Shown here: positions 38,063-46,147 of the stretch, piece after piece | Position numbering within the stretch: position 1 is the stretch's first letter | Layout: the number at the start of each line of letters is the position of its first letter | Assembly: GCF_000601455.1 (NCBI RefSeq) | Contig: NZ_AZQP01000007.1 | Location: 18,893 to 82,892 of the forward strand | DNA length: 64,000 bases | Direction: 5' to 3' | Source of the DNA: Fervidicella metallireducens AeB | GTDB taxonomy: Bacteria > Bacillota > Clostridia > Clostridiales > Caloramatoraceae | Made by a program: the position numbers and the translations under genes | Notes under the pieces: generated by a model | Seen by the model: the letters and a program-made list of their open reading frames with translations, nothing else | Databases searched by the model: none | Told to the model about the DNA's origin: nothing

Positions 38063-38704
38063 ATGGATAAGAATGTGTTATGGTATAGGGAAGTGCAGTT
38101 AGAAAAGACTAAACAGGCGTTAGAGAAGAATAATTATGAAGTTTATATTGTCGAAAAAAAAGATGACGTAAATGGTATTTTAAAAGATATAATTCCAAAA
38201 AATTCAACAGTTTCATTTGGTGGCTCAATGTCAATTATTGAAGCAGGAGCTATTGAATATCTAAGAAATAATGATTATCATCTTCTAGATAGATATAAAG
38301 AAGGATTATCACCAGATGATATAGGCAAACTTTATAGAGAAAGTTTCTTTGCTGATTTTTATATAACAAGCAGTAATGCGATTACTGAAAATGGAGAACT
38401 TGTAAATCTTGATGGTAATGGTAATAGAGTTGCAGCTATGATTTTTGGACCTAAGAAAATAGTGATAATTGCTGGGTGGAATAAAATAGTAAAAAACCTT
38501 GATGACGCATATGAAAGGGTTAGAAACTATGCATCACCCATTAACTCAAAAAGACTTAATAGGAAAACACCTTGTGTTCAAGTAGGAAATTGTGTAGATT
38601 GTTCTTCTGATGAAAGAATATGTACTCACTATGTAGTTACCTACAGACAAAATACAAGGGGGAGGGGTATAGTGATATTGGTCAAGGAAGATATTGGATT
38701 CTAA
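38063..38704 (+). CDS. LUD-domain (LutC/YkgG-like) protein
   Basis: 213 residues. Visible blocks: FGGSMSIIEAGAIEYLR, ADFYITSSNAITENGELVNLDGNGNRVAAMIFGPKK (in parts: SSNAITENGELVN, GNRVAAMIFGP) and VIIAGWNKIV, then VQVGNCVDCSS near the C-terminus with a short Cys motif, all characteristic of the DUF162/LUD family linked to lactate utilisation. No lutA/lutB partners are next to it; in clostridia single LUD proteins of this type are common and their job is unclear. GGGAGTG precedes the ATG. Confidence 0.82.
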   Translation: MDKNVLWYREVQLEKTKQALEKNNYEVYIVEKKDDVNGILKDIIPKNSTVSFGGSMSIIEAGAIEYLRNNDYHLLDRYKEGLSPDDIGKLYRESFFADFYITSSNAITENGELVNLDGNGNRVAAMIFGPKKIVIIAGWNKIVKNLDDAYERVRNYASPINSKRLNRKTPCVQVGNCVDCSSDERICTHYVVTYRQNTRGRGIVILVKEDIGF

Positions 38705-38710
38705 AATAGG

Positions 38711-38739
38711 TTGATTTTTGTGGCTTAACAAAATATAAT
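38711..38739 (+). promoter_or_regulatory. Sigma-A promoter of the c-di-AMP riboswitch transcript
   Basis: TTGATT, exactly 17 nt, TATAAT. Initiation would begin near 38746, about 22 nt before the aptamer. Confidence 0.6.
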
Positions 38740-38767
38740 ATATAAATAAGTATATGTGAAATATTCA

Positions 38768-38886
38768 CATAAAATTTTAGCCGAATCCAGAGATGGTACG
38801 GAGGAACCAATGTTGGGGTGAATCTAGTAACAACTAGTAGGGAAGACCTTCTCCCGAACCGTCAGCTAACTTCGGAGGCAGGAAGG
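38768..38886 (+). promoter_or_regulatory. ydaO/yuaA-type cyclic di-AMP riboswitch
   Basis: Conserved segments of the ydaO class occur in order: GCCGAATCC, GGTACGGAGGAACCAA, GGGGTGAATC, AGGGAAGACC, CCCGAACCGTCAGCTAAC and CGGAGGCA. Riboswitches of this class bind c-di-AMP and switch off downstream genes, very often cell-wall hydrolases, which fits the NlpC/P60 gene that follows. No terminator hairpin is seen between the aptamer and the start codon at 38895, and the ribosome site GAAGGGGAA (38882-38889) touches the aptamer end, so translational control is likelier here. Confidence 0.9.
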
Positions 38887-38894
38887 GGAATTAC

Positions 38895-39566
38895 ATGAAA
38901 AACTACAAAAAAATCGTTCTTTCCATCGTTTTTATGTGTATGTTTGCTTTCACTTGTAGTGAGGTAACAACATATGCAGTTACAAAAAAAACATCTAAAA
39001 AAGTAGCAAAGAAAACTACATCTAAAAAAAGCTCCACTTCAAGTAAAAGTGCAGCAAAGAAAAAAACAACATCAACTAAAACAGCAAAAAAGAAGTCTTC
39101 AAAAGCTAAAAAGACAACATCAAAAAAGAAAAAAATAGTACGTTCAAAGAGTAGAGGTAGCTATATTGTAGGGCGAACTGGCAGAGTATTAGGCGATGTT
39201 AATGCTGATGAGTTGATTTCTATTGCAAAAAGGTATATGGGAGTTCATTATGTATTTGGAGGATCATCACCTTCAGGATTTGATTGTTCAGGCTTTACAA
39301 TGTTTGTTTTTGATAAAATGGGTATTAATTTACCTCATACAGCAGCTGGACAGGCAACATTAGGACAATCAGTTCCAAAATCTGAGCTCCAAAAAGGGGA
39401 TTTAGTTTTCTTTGAAACTTATAAGCCAGGAATTTCACATGTTGGAATTTATATTGGAGAAGGAAAGTTTATACATGCTTCTTCAAGTAAAGGTATAACA
39501 GTAACTGCATTATCGGAAAGTTACTATGCTGCAAGGTATGTTGGGGCAACAAGAATTATTAATTAG
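38895..39566 (+). CDS. Secreted NlpC/P60 peptidoglycan endopeptidase
   Basis: 223 residues. A signal peptide (about 1-28, KKIVLSIVFMCMFAFTCSEV), a very Lys/Ser/Thr-rich linker (about 30-85) suited to wall binding, and an NlpC/P60 domain (about 105-223): catalytic Cys in GFDCSGFTMFVF, His in GISHVGIYIG, and KFIHASSS. It cuts stem peptides, usually between D-gamma-Glu and a diamino acid. Control by the upstream c-di-AMP riboswitch couples wall turnover to that messenger. GAAGGGGAA precedes the ATG and a terminator follows, so it is a single-gene unit. Confidence 0.92.
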   Translation: MKNYKKIVLSIVFMCMFAFTCSEVTTYAVTKKTSKKVAKKTTSKKSSTSSKSAAKKKTTSTKTAKKKSSKAKKTTSKKKKIVRSKSRGSYIVGRTGRVLGDVNADELISIAKRYMGVHYVFGGSSPSGFDCSGFTMFVFDKMGINLPHTAAGQATLGQSVPKSELQKGDLVFFETYKPGISHVGIYIGEGKFIHASSSKGITVTALSESYYAARYVGATRIIN

Positions 39567-39575
39567 TAATTTTTT

Positions 39576-39604
39576 AGGTTATTCCATGTGGAATAACCTT
39601 TTTC
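39576..39604 (+). terminator. Rho-independent terminator of the NlpC/P60 gene
   Basis: AGGTTATTCC and GGAATAACCT flank ATGT, followed by TTTTT. Confidence 0.9.
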
Positions 39605-39651
39605 GTCAAAATTTCACTTAAACAATATATTTTGAATTATATAAAAAGTTC

Positions 39652-39680
39652 TTGAAATATGCGTTAACTGCAATTATAAT
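39652..39680 (+). promoter_or_regulatory. Sigma-A promoter of the cobalamin operon
   Basis: TTGAAA, exactly 17 nt, TATAAT. Start of transcription near 39687, about 24 nt before the riboswitch aptamer. It is the only clear promoter I find for the long operon that follows. Confidence 0.65.
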
Positions 39681-39710
39681 TTAGATAGTAATAGAATATT
39701 TGTTTTAAAA

Positions 39711-39860
39711 AGTCTACGGTACCGATATGGTTTAATAGGGAAAGCGGTGAAAATCCGCTGCAGCCCCCGCTACTGTATACGGAGACGAATCCTAACCACT
39801 GGCAATGCTGGGAAGGTAGGAGGAGAATGACCCGTCAGCCAGGAGACCTGCCTAGTCTTT
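39711..39860 (+). promoter_or_regulatory. Cobalamin (AdoCbl/B12) riboswitch
   Basis: Diagnostic core elements in order: GGTTTAATAGGGAA, GGTGAAAATCCGCTGCAGCC, CCCGCTACTGT, the variable arm, TGACCCGTCAGCCAGGAGACC (parts: CAGCCAGGAGACC is the B12 box) and the closing CTGCC. B12 binding would repress the operon below. A terminator hairpin at 39918-39943 provides the expression platform. Confidence 0.95.
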
Positions 39861-39917
39861 AGCTAATCCTTCGGAGGGAAGGTTAACGGCATATAAGTGA
39901 TTATGCATAGATCATTA

Positions 39918-39943
39918 CCCTCACCTTGGACGGTGAGTTTTTT
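39918..39943 (+). terminator. Riboswitch-controlled attenuator terminator
   Basis: CTCACC pairs with GGTGAG around TTGGAC, followed by T7. Its position about 60 nt after the B12 box and before cobT fits premature termination when cobalamin is bound. Confidence 0.85.
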
Positions 39944-39963
39944 TATGTATCAGGATATGCCTT

Positions 39964-39988
39964 ATCCCCTGCCTCCATTGGTCAGGGG
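39964..39988 (+). promoter_or_regulatory. Second leader hairpin upstream of cobT
   Basis: TCCCCTG pairs with CAGGGGA. The loop carries GCCTCC, complementary to the cobT Shine-Dalgarno GGAGG at 40000-40004. Translational control in addition to termination is conceivable but only inferred. Confidence 0.4.
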
Positions 39989-40011
39989 AATTTATTTTTG
40001 GAGGAATTTGT

Positions 40012-41078
40012 ATGAATTTATTAATGAAAACCCTAAATAATATTGAGGAATTAGATAAAAAAACGATGGATCAAGCTTGGAATTACATAGATAATCTGAG
40101 TAAACCAATTGGAAGCTTAGGAATACTTGAAGATATAGCTGCTAGAATCGCAGGTATTACAGGAAAATTACAAAATAAAATGAACAAAAAAAATATTATC
40201 ATTATGTGTGCAGATAATGGAGTAGTTGATGAGGGAGTTAGTACTAATCCAAAGGAAACAACAGCAATTGTAACAAATAATTTCACAAGAAAAATAACTG
40301 GAGTTTGTGTGCTATCAGAGTTTACCAATACAGATTTGACAATTGTAGATATAGGTGTAGATGCGGATTTTGATAATCCTATGATTATAAATAAAAAAAT
40401 ATCCTATGGAACACAAAATATAGTTAAAGGACCAGCTATGACAAGGGAACAGGCAATAATAGCCATAGAAACAGGAATAGAAATAATAGATAACCTTGTG
40501 AAAGATGGATATGATATCTTTGGAACTGGTGAAATGGGAATAGGAAATACCACTACAAGTGCAGCAGTTTTAAGTGCTTTATCTGGTCTTGATGCTGGCA
40601 TTGTAGTTGGTAAGGGTTCAGGACTTACTAACGAGCAGTTCGAACATAAAAAAAATGTAGTTAAAAGGGCATTAGAGGTTAATAAACCAATAGGGAGGAT
40701 GTGATTGATGTAATTGCTAAGGTTGGTGGATATGATATAGCAGGTTTATGTGGATGCTTTTTAGGAGCTGCTAAAAACAGGGTTCCAATAGTAATTGATG
40801 GGTTTATTGCTTCAGCAGCAGCCCTTTGTGCATATAGATTAAATCCTCTGGCAAGGGAGTACATGTTTCCGTCACATCTTTCAGCTGAGCCTGGTGCAGT
40901 TTATATGATGAAGGAACTTGTACTAGAGCCAATACTTAATTTAAAGATGAGACTTGGAGAAGGTTCAGGATGTCCTTTAGCATTTAATGTTATTGAGGCT
41001 GCACTATATACCATTAATAATATGGGAACCTTTGATGATGCTTGTTTAGATAAAAATAATTATGTGGATATAAGGTGA
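40012..41078 (+). CDS. cobT: Nicotinate-nucleotide:dimethylbenzimidazole phosphoribosyltransferase, frameshifted
   Basis: The protein activates the lower-ligand base as its alpha-riboside 5'-phosphate. Two frames (40012-40704 and about 40701-41078) form one 355-residue CobT if one G is added to GGG at 40693-40695: the joined text NKPIGED-VIDVIAKVGGYDIAGL matches the family. Recognisable blocks: KPIGSLGILEDIAARIAGI, MCADNGVVDEGVS, FGTGEMGIGNTTTSAA, and C-terminal LSAEPGAVY with RLGEGSGCPLAF, which includes the catalytic-Glu region. First gene after the B12 riboswitch; GGAGG lies 7 nt before the ATG. Because the rest of the operon is intact, an assembly error is likelier than gene loss. Confidence 0.9.
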
Positions 41079-41082
41079 TGTT

Positions 41083-41625
41083 ATGGCAAGGATAGTTTTA
41101 GTAACAGGTGGCGCAAGGAGTGGTAAAAGTACCTTTGCGGAATCTCAATATCTGGGTATTAAGGATGTTGTTTATATTGCAACGTCAAGAATATATGACA
41201 AGGAGATGGAAGATAGAATAAGGCTCCATAGGGAGCAACGTCCTAAAGAATGGAAAACTTTTGAGAATAACTATAATCTTGAAGAAGCAGTATGCGGCAT
41301 ACAAAACTATCTTTTAGATTGTATAACTGTATTAACTTCTAATATCATGTTTGATATAACTAAGGATTATGAGAAAATTCCATTTGATAAACAAAGGGAA
41401 GTTGAAGATACCGTTGTAAATGAAATATCAAAATTAGTAGAAGCTGTAAGAAATATAGATGGTAATCTTGTTATGGTAACAAATGAAGTAGGAGATTCAA
41501 TAGTTCCTGAAAACCATGTGGCAAGGGTTTACAGGGATATTGTTGGAAGAGTAAACCAAAAAATAGCCTCCATGTGCGACGAGGTTTATATTGTAGCATG
41601 TGGATTGCCATTAAGGCTTAAATAA
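41083..41625 (+). CDS. cobU: Adenosylcobinamide kinase / adenosylcobinamide-phosphate guanylyltransferase
   Basis: 180 residues, normal for CobU. P-loop GGARSGKSTFAE at the N-terminus, ATSRIYDKEMEDRI with the RIRLHREQRP stretch carrying the guanylylated His, DCITVLTSNIMF and VTNEVGDSIVPENHVARVYRDIVGRVNQ (in parts: TNEVGDSIVPE, ARVYRDIVGRVNQ). It phosphorylates adenosylcobinamide and attaches GMP. Starts 4 bp after cobT; its stop overlaps the cobS start (TAATG). Confidence 0.94.
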   Translation: MARIVLVTGGARSGKSTFAESQYLGIKDVVYIATSRIYDKEMEDRIRLHREQRPKEWKTFENNYNLEEAVCGIQNYLLDCITVLTSNIMFDITKDYEKIPFDKQREVEDTVVNEISKLVEAVRNIDGNLVMVTNEVGDSIVPENHVARVYRDIVGRVNQKIASMCDEVYIVACGLPLRLK

Positions 41626-42368
41626 TGATTAAGGCTTTTATTTTAATGCTTCAGTTTTTAACAAGATTACCAATAAATATCCCAGTTGATATGGACAGCA
41701 AGACTCTTTCAAGAGGTGCATTTTTCTTCCCATTTGTAGGAGTTGTTGTTGGCTTAATATCAGGAGGAGTATATTATTTGTTTCAATTCATAAATAATGA
41801 TATAGCATCACTTTCAGCAGTTTTTACTATTATTTTTGTTACTGGTGGAATACATGTTGATGGTTTATCAGATACAGCAGACGGGTTCTTTTCGGCACGT
41901 TCTAAAGAAAGAATACTTGAAATAATGAAGGATAGCAGAGTTGGAACCTTTGGAGTGATAGCTATAATATTTGATATATTAGCCAAGTATGTGATTATAA
42001 AAAACATACCAGCAGGATTAGTAATACCAGCATTAATATTTTCCTGTGCATTAGGAAGAACAGCATCTTCAATGCTTTTTTCTTTTGGGAAAAGTGCCAG
42101 ACCAGGTGGTATGGGTGATATGTTTACTGCTAACCCTACGAAAAAGTATTTTATTTCAGCAACTATAATACTTACAGTAATAGGGTTAGTAACAGTAAGG
42201 ACAATGTTCTTAATTGCTCTTGTCAGTGTTGTGATATTTGCTCTTTTGTTAATGAAATTGTCCTATAAAACAATAGATGGATTAACAGGGGATGTTTATG
42301 GAGCATGCACTGAGCTTTGTGAAATTGTGAGCTTAACAGTATTTATGGCGGTGAGTTTATGGAGATAG
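41625..42368 (+). CDS. cobS: Adenosylcobinamide-GDP ribazoletransferase (cobalamin synthase)
   Basis: 247 residues with about six membrane segments. N-terminal FLTRLPINIPVD, and GGIHVDGLSDTADGFFS with the metal-binding Asp-rich motif D-x3-D-x2-D, then KDSRVGTFGVIAI. Joins AdoCbi-GDP to alpha-ribazole phosphate at the membrane, the last assembly step before dephosphorylation. It overlaps both neighbours (1 bp with cobU, 10 bp with cobC), a sign of tight translational coupling. Confidence 0.94.
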   Translation: MIKAFILMLQFLTRLPINIPVDMDSKTLSRGAFFFPFVGVVVGLISGGVYYLFQFINNDIASLSAVFTIIFVTGGIHVDGLSDTADGFFSARSKERILEIMKDSRVGTFGVIAIIFDILAKYVIIKNIPAGLVIPALIFSCALGRTASSMLFSFGKSARPGGMGDMFTANPTKKYFISATIILTVIGLVTVRTMFLIALVSVVIFALLLMKLSYKTIDGLTGDVYGACTELCEIVSLTVFMAVSLWR

Positions 42369-42952
42369 TTTTTATAAGACATGGAAGAACTGAGATAAAT
42401 AAAAAGGGATGCTACCTTGGAGCAATTGATGATGAGCTTTCTTTTGAAGGAAAAAACGAAATTAAAAATTTGAATAATTACTTAAAGGAAATTGAATTTG
42501 ATGCAGTTTATGTAAGTCCTTTAAAGAGGGCAAAGCAGACAATAGAACTTCTGGAAAAAAGTTATTCAATAGATGAAAGGCTCAGAGAAATAAATTTTGG
42601 GATATTTGATGGACTTCATTATAGGGAAATAGAAAAAAAGTACCCAATAGAATATTCTTGGTGGACTAGAGATTATATAAATTATAAGATTCCAGAGGGT
42701 GAGAGCCTTTCAGAACTATTTGGCAGAGTAGAAGATTTTATTAAGGATGTAAGTTATAAACACAAACGAGTTTTAGCAGTAACCCATGGAGGGGTAATAA
42801 GATGTGCAATGTCATTAGTATTTGGCAGTAAAGAGCATTTTTATAAGTTTCAAGTTAATCATGGAACAGTCAATATAATATCAGTAGATAATGGGTACAT
42901 GTACATAAAGGCACTAAATTCATTTGGAAATTTATCAGAAGTACTAGTATGA
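42359..42952 (+). CDS. cobC: Alpha-ribazole phosphatase (histidine phosphatase family)
   Basis: 197 residues. FIRHGRTEINKKG (catalytic RHG), LKRAKQTIELL, a conserved Glu in REINFGIFDGL, and the second histidine in VTHGGVIRCAMS define the phosphoglycerate-mutase-like fold. Between cobS and cbiQ it is best read as CobC, which removes the 5'-phosphate of alpha-ribazole (or of cobalamin phosphate). The assignment to CobC, rather than a general phosphatase, rests on operon position. Confidence 0.88.
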   Translation: MEIVFIRHGRTEINKKGCYLGAIDDELSFEGKNEIKNLNNYLKEIEFDAVYVSPLKRAKQTIELLEKSYSIDERLREINFGIFDGLHYREIEKKYPIEYSWWTRDYINYKIPEGESLSELFGRVEDFIKDVSYKHKRVLAVTHGGVIRCAMSLVFGSKEHFYKFQVNHGTVNIISVDNGYMYIKALNSFGNLSEVLV

Positions 42953-42971
42953 TATCAAGGAAGGAAAAGAA

Positions 42972-43676
42972 ATGTTCAGAATAGTAACAGCCTATGCAAA
43001 GAACAGCAAACTGGCAAATATACATCCATATGAGAAAGCGGCCTTTTGTATAATTCCAATACTAATTATTGGATTTACAAGAAGTATTTTGATGCCAGCA
43101 ATTAATATATTAGTTTTTATAGCACTGCATATTATATCTAAAAATCCTTTAAAACTTGTTTTAAAGTTTGTTTTAGGTATTCTTGGCTTTGCGTTAATGT
43201 CTTCAGTAACTTTTGTATTTGATTATGGTATAGGGTATTGTTTAATAGTGCTATTAAAATGTCTTTCAGGTGGACTTGCAGTTACATATCTTGCATTTAC
43301 TACACCTATTGATGATTTGCTATATGTTATATCAAAAAATGAGAACCTCAGGGATATATGTGATATTGCAAAAAGCATGCAGAGGTTTCTCATACTTATT
43401 GAGGATGAGTTTTTTATTTTACACAGTGCAGTTAAAGCCAGAGGTGGATTTGATGATTTCAAATCAAAGGTTTTAAATTCAGGAAAGGTAGCAGGTTTGT
43501 TGTTTATTAATACATTTAGAAGATGGAAGGAAATAAAAGAAGCAATAAATAGCAGATGTTATCGAGGACATACTTGTTATTTTCATAAAAATTTTTCTAG
43601 TTCAACAAAAAGAAGATTTGCAATATTTTTATATAATTTAATTTTATTAATAATATGTGTTTACAAGGAGTGGTAG
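42972..43676 (+). CDS. cbiQ: Cobalt ECF transporter T component, CbiQ-like
   Basis: 234 residues with four to five membrane segments and the two T-component coupling motifs AVKARGGF (about residues 155-162) and INSRCYRGHT (near 194-203), matching the Ala-Arg-Gly pattern that contacts the ATPases. It would pair with CbiO ATPases and the CbiM/CbiN substrate unit for cobalt uptake, but none of these is in the window. GGAAGG precedes the ATG; the next gene starts one base after its stop. Confidence 0.82.
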   Translation: MFRIVTAYAKNSKLANIHPYEKAAFCIIPILIIGFTRSILMPAINILVFIALHIISKNPLKLVLKFVLGILGFALMSSVTFVFDYGIGYCLIVLLKCLSGGLAVTYLAFTTPIDDLLYVISKNENLRDICDIAKSMQRFLILIEDEFFILHSAVKARGGFDDFKSKVLNSGKVAGLLFINTFRRWKEIKEAINSRCYRGHTCYFHKNFSSSTKRRFAIFLYNLILLIICVYKEW

Positions 43677-43677
43677 T

Positions 43678-45135
43678 ATGGCAGGAATAATGGTAGTAGG
43701 AACAGCATCTTCAGCAGGAAAAAGTTTAACAGCAGCAGCCCTTTGTAGAATATTCAATAATAATGGGCTTAGAGTAATTCCATTTAAGGCTCAGAATATG
43801 TCATTAAATTCTTATGTTACAATGGAGGGGTTGGAAATGGGCAGGGCTCAGGTTCTTCAGGCACAGGCTGGAAGAATTGAACCTTCGGCACTTATGAACC
43901 CAATACTTTTAAAACCTACTTCTGATAGGAAAAGTCAGGTTATTATAAAGGGAAAGCCATATATGAATATGGATGCAGTGGAATATTATGAGTTTAAGCC
44001 CCAGTTAAAAGCTATGATAAAGGAAATATATAATGAGCTTCAGGCAAAATGTGATGTTATGGTGTTAGAGGGGGCTGGAAGCCCAGCAGAAATAAATCTA
44101 AAAGATGATGACCTAGTTAACATGGGGATGGCAGAAATGGCAGATGTACCAGTTCTTCTTGTTGCAGATATAGATAGAGGTGGAGTATTTGCCTCAATTT
44201 ATGGAACAATTATGCTTCTTGAGGAACATGAAAGGAAAAGAATAAAGGGAATTATTATAAATAAGTTCAGAGGAGATAAATCTATACTTCAAGGTGGGCT
44301 TGATAAGATTGAAGAGTTAACAGGAATACCAGTTGTTGGAGTTATTCCATTTATGAATATTAAACTTGATGAAGAAGATGGAGCAACTCACTTTAACTGT
44401 ACAAAGGGTGGGGACATAGATATTTGTGTTATAAAGACGCCAAGAATATCAAACTTCACAGATTTTGATGCCTTCAGATTTGATGAGGATGTAAATGTAA
44501 GATATATAACGTCACCTGAAGAAGTTGGATATGCAGACATGATAGTAATACCAGGAAGCAAAAATACAATTGAAGATCTTAGATGGTTGAAAAGAGCAGG
44601 ATTTGAAGAGGTTATTAAGAAATTCAAAGGAACAGTATTTGGAATATGTGGTGGATATCAAATGCTTGGAAGAGAAATAATTGATGAAGAAGGTTGGGAA
44701 GTAAACAAGGGTGAAGTTGAAAGGGGACTTGGAATTTTTAATACAATTACTGTATTTAAAGGAGAAAAGATTACAACAAATGTAGAAGGAACAGCTCTTG
44801 GACATAAGATTTATGGATATGAAATACACTCAGGAAAGACCTTTAATAATGAAAATCCATTTGTAAAAATTAACACTAAACAGGGTGAAATGGTTGATTA
44901 TACTGATGGAGAGCATGTTGGAGACAAGTATTTTGGAACATACATTCATGGTATTTTTGATTCAAATGAATTTAGAGAATTTATATTAAACAGGATAAGA
45001 AGAAGTAAAAATCTTGAGGAAAAGAAATCAGTAGATCTTAGAGAAAGAAGAGAAGAGGAGCTTGAAAAACTTGCAGAGATTTATAAAGATAATCTTGATA
45101 TGGATTATATATATAAATTAATTGGGAGGGACTAA
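43678..45135 (+). CDS. cbiP: Cobyric acid synthase (glutamine-hydrolysing)
   Basis: 485 residues from ATG 43678 (AAGGAGTGG upstream; an in-frame start at 43657 would overlap cbiQ). N-terminal ATPase: VGTASSAGKSLTAAALCRIF, KAQNMSLNSYVT, EGAGSPAEINL, DIDRGGVFASIYGT. C-terminal class I-like amidotransferase: VIPGSKNTIEDLRWL, FGICGGYQMLGR with the nucleophile Cys, and TYIHGIFDS with the His. It amidates side chains b, d, e and g of adenosylcobyrinic acid diamide. One-base overlap with cbiB. Confidence 0.95.
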   Translation: MAGIMVVGTASSAGKSLTAAALCRIFNNNGLRVIPFKAQNMSLNSYVTMEGLEMGRAQVLQAQAGRIEPSALMNPILLKPTSDRKSQVIIKGKPYMNMDAVEYYEFKPQLKAMIKEIYNELQAKCDVMVLEGAGSPAEINLKDDDLVNMGMAEMADVPVLLVADIDRGGVFASIYGTIMLLEEHERKRIKGIIINKFRGDKSILQGGLDKIEELTGIPVVGVIPFMNIKLDEEDGATHFNCTKGGDIDICVIKTPRISNFTDFDAFRFDEDVNVRYITSPEEVGYADMIVIPGSKNTIEDLRWLKRAGFEEVIKKFKGTVFGICGGYQMLGREIIDEEGWEVNKGEVERGLGIFNTITVFKGEKITTNVEGTALGHKIYGYEIHSGKTFNNENPFVKINTKQGEMVDYTDGEHVGDKYFGTYIHGIFDSNEFREFILNRIRRSKNLEEKKSVDLRERREEELEKLAEIYKDNLDMDYIYKLIGRD

Positions 45136-46073
45136 TGTTAGATTTATTAATTGCTGTAGTTATAGATTTTATAATTGGTGACCCACCAACCTGGCCCCAT
45201 CCAATAAGGTTTATGGGAAATACTATAGCCTTTGAGGATAAGCTTGTAAGGAAAGTTGCAAAAAGTGATAGAGGATTGGTTATTGGAGGCTTTTTTATAG
45301 TAATAGTTAATATGCTTTTAGCCTTTGGGATTACTTATATAATTTTAAAACTATTGAAACCTTACACATATGTCTATCATATAGTTAACATATATATCAT
45401 CTATACATGTATAGCTGCAAGATGTTTAAGGGATGAAGCAGTAAATATATTAAAGGCATTTGATAAGGGAATAGAAGAGGCTAGATATAAGCTTTCATTT
45501 ATTGTTGGAAGAGAAACTAAGCATTTAGACGAACAGGAAATAGTCAGGGCTACAGTTGAAACAGTTGCTGAAAATACAGCGGATGGAGTCATTGCACCTT
45601 TATTTTTTGCAATGATAGGAGGAGCACCAGCAGCAACTTTATATAAAATGATAAATACAATGGACTCAATGCTTGGATATATGAATGAAAAATATAGACA
45701 TATAGGTTTTTTTCCTGCAAAGACAGACGATTTGTTCAATTTTATACCTGCAAGACTTACTGGAATATTTATGAATATATCAGGAATATTTAAATACGAT
45801 GTTTTAAGTGGATTTAAAGTAATGATAAGAGATAGAAAAAATCACAAAAGTCCCAATTGCGCATACCCAGAGGGAGCTGTTGCTGGGCTTTTAGGAGTTC
45901 AGCTTGGGGGAGACAATGTTTACTTTGGACAAATAATGAAAAAACCAAGAATAGGGGATGCAAGGCGAATACTCAGTAGAGATGATATCAAAAGGACTGT
46001 TGAAGTAATGTTTAGAACTGAGGTTTTGTTTGTGGTTATCTATTCAGTTATATGTTTGATTATAAGTAAGTGA
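45135..46073 (+). CDS. cbiB: Adenosylcobinamide-phosphate synthase
   Basis: 312 residues, membrane protein. Starts with IDFIIGDPPTWPHPIRFMG, the signature of CbiB/CobD, and has ENTADGVIAPLFFAMIGGAPA, YKMINTMDSMLGY and CAYPEGAVAGLLGVQLGG. It condenses adenosylcobyric acid with aminopropanol phosphate at the membrane. Coupled to cbiP by TAATG. The naming of this step as CobD in other systems should not be confused with the decarboxylase next door. Confidence 0.95.
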   Translation: MLDLLIAVVIDFIIGDPPTWPHPIRFMGNTIAFEDKLVRKVAKSDRGLVIGGFFIVIVNMLLAFGITYIILKLLKPYTYVYHIVNIYIIYTCIAARCLRDEAVNILKAFDKGIEEARYKLSFIVGRETKHLDEQEIVRATVETVAENTADGVIAPLFFAMIGGAPAATLYKMINTMDSMLGYMNEKYRHIGFFPAKTDDLFNFIPARLTGIFMNISGIFKYDVLSGFKVMIRDRKNHKSPNCAYPEGAVAGLLGVQLGGDNVYFGQIMKKPRIGDARRILSRDDIKRTVEVMFRTEVLFVVIYSVICLIISK

Positions 46074-46147
46074 ATATAAAAACACTGATTAAAGGATTCA
46101 AAGGGTTAAGACGGAAAGCATTTATTCTTAGTTATGGAGTGATTTAT

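Noticed and set aside
40701..41078. Separate small gene after cobT
   Set aside because: Its sequence is the conserved C-terminal third of CobT; the break is a one-base shift.
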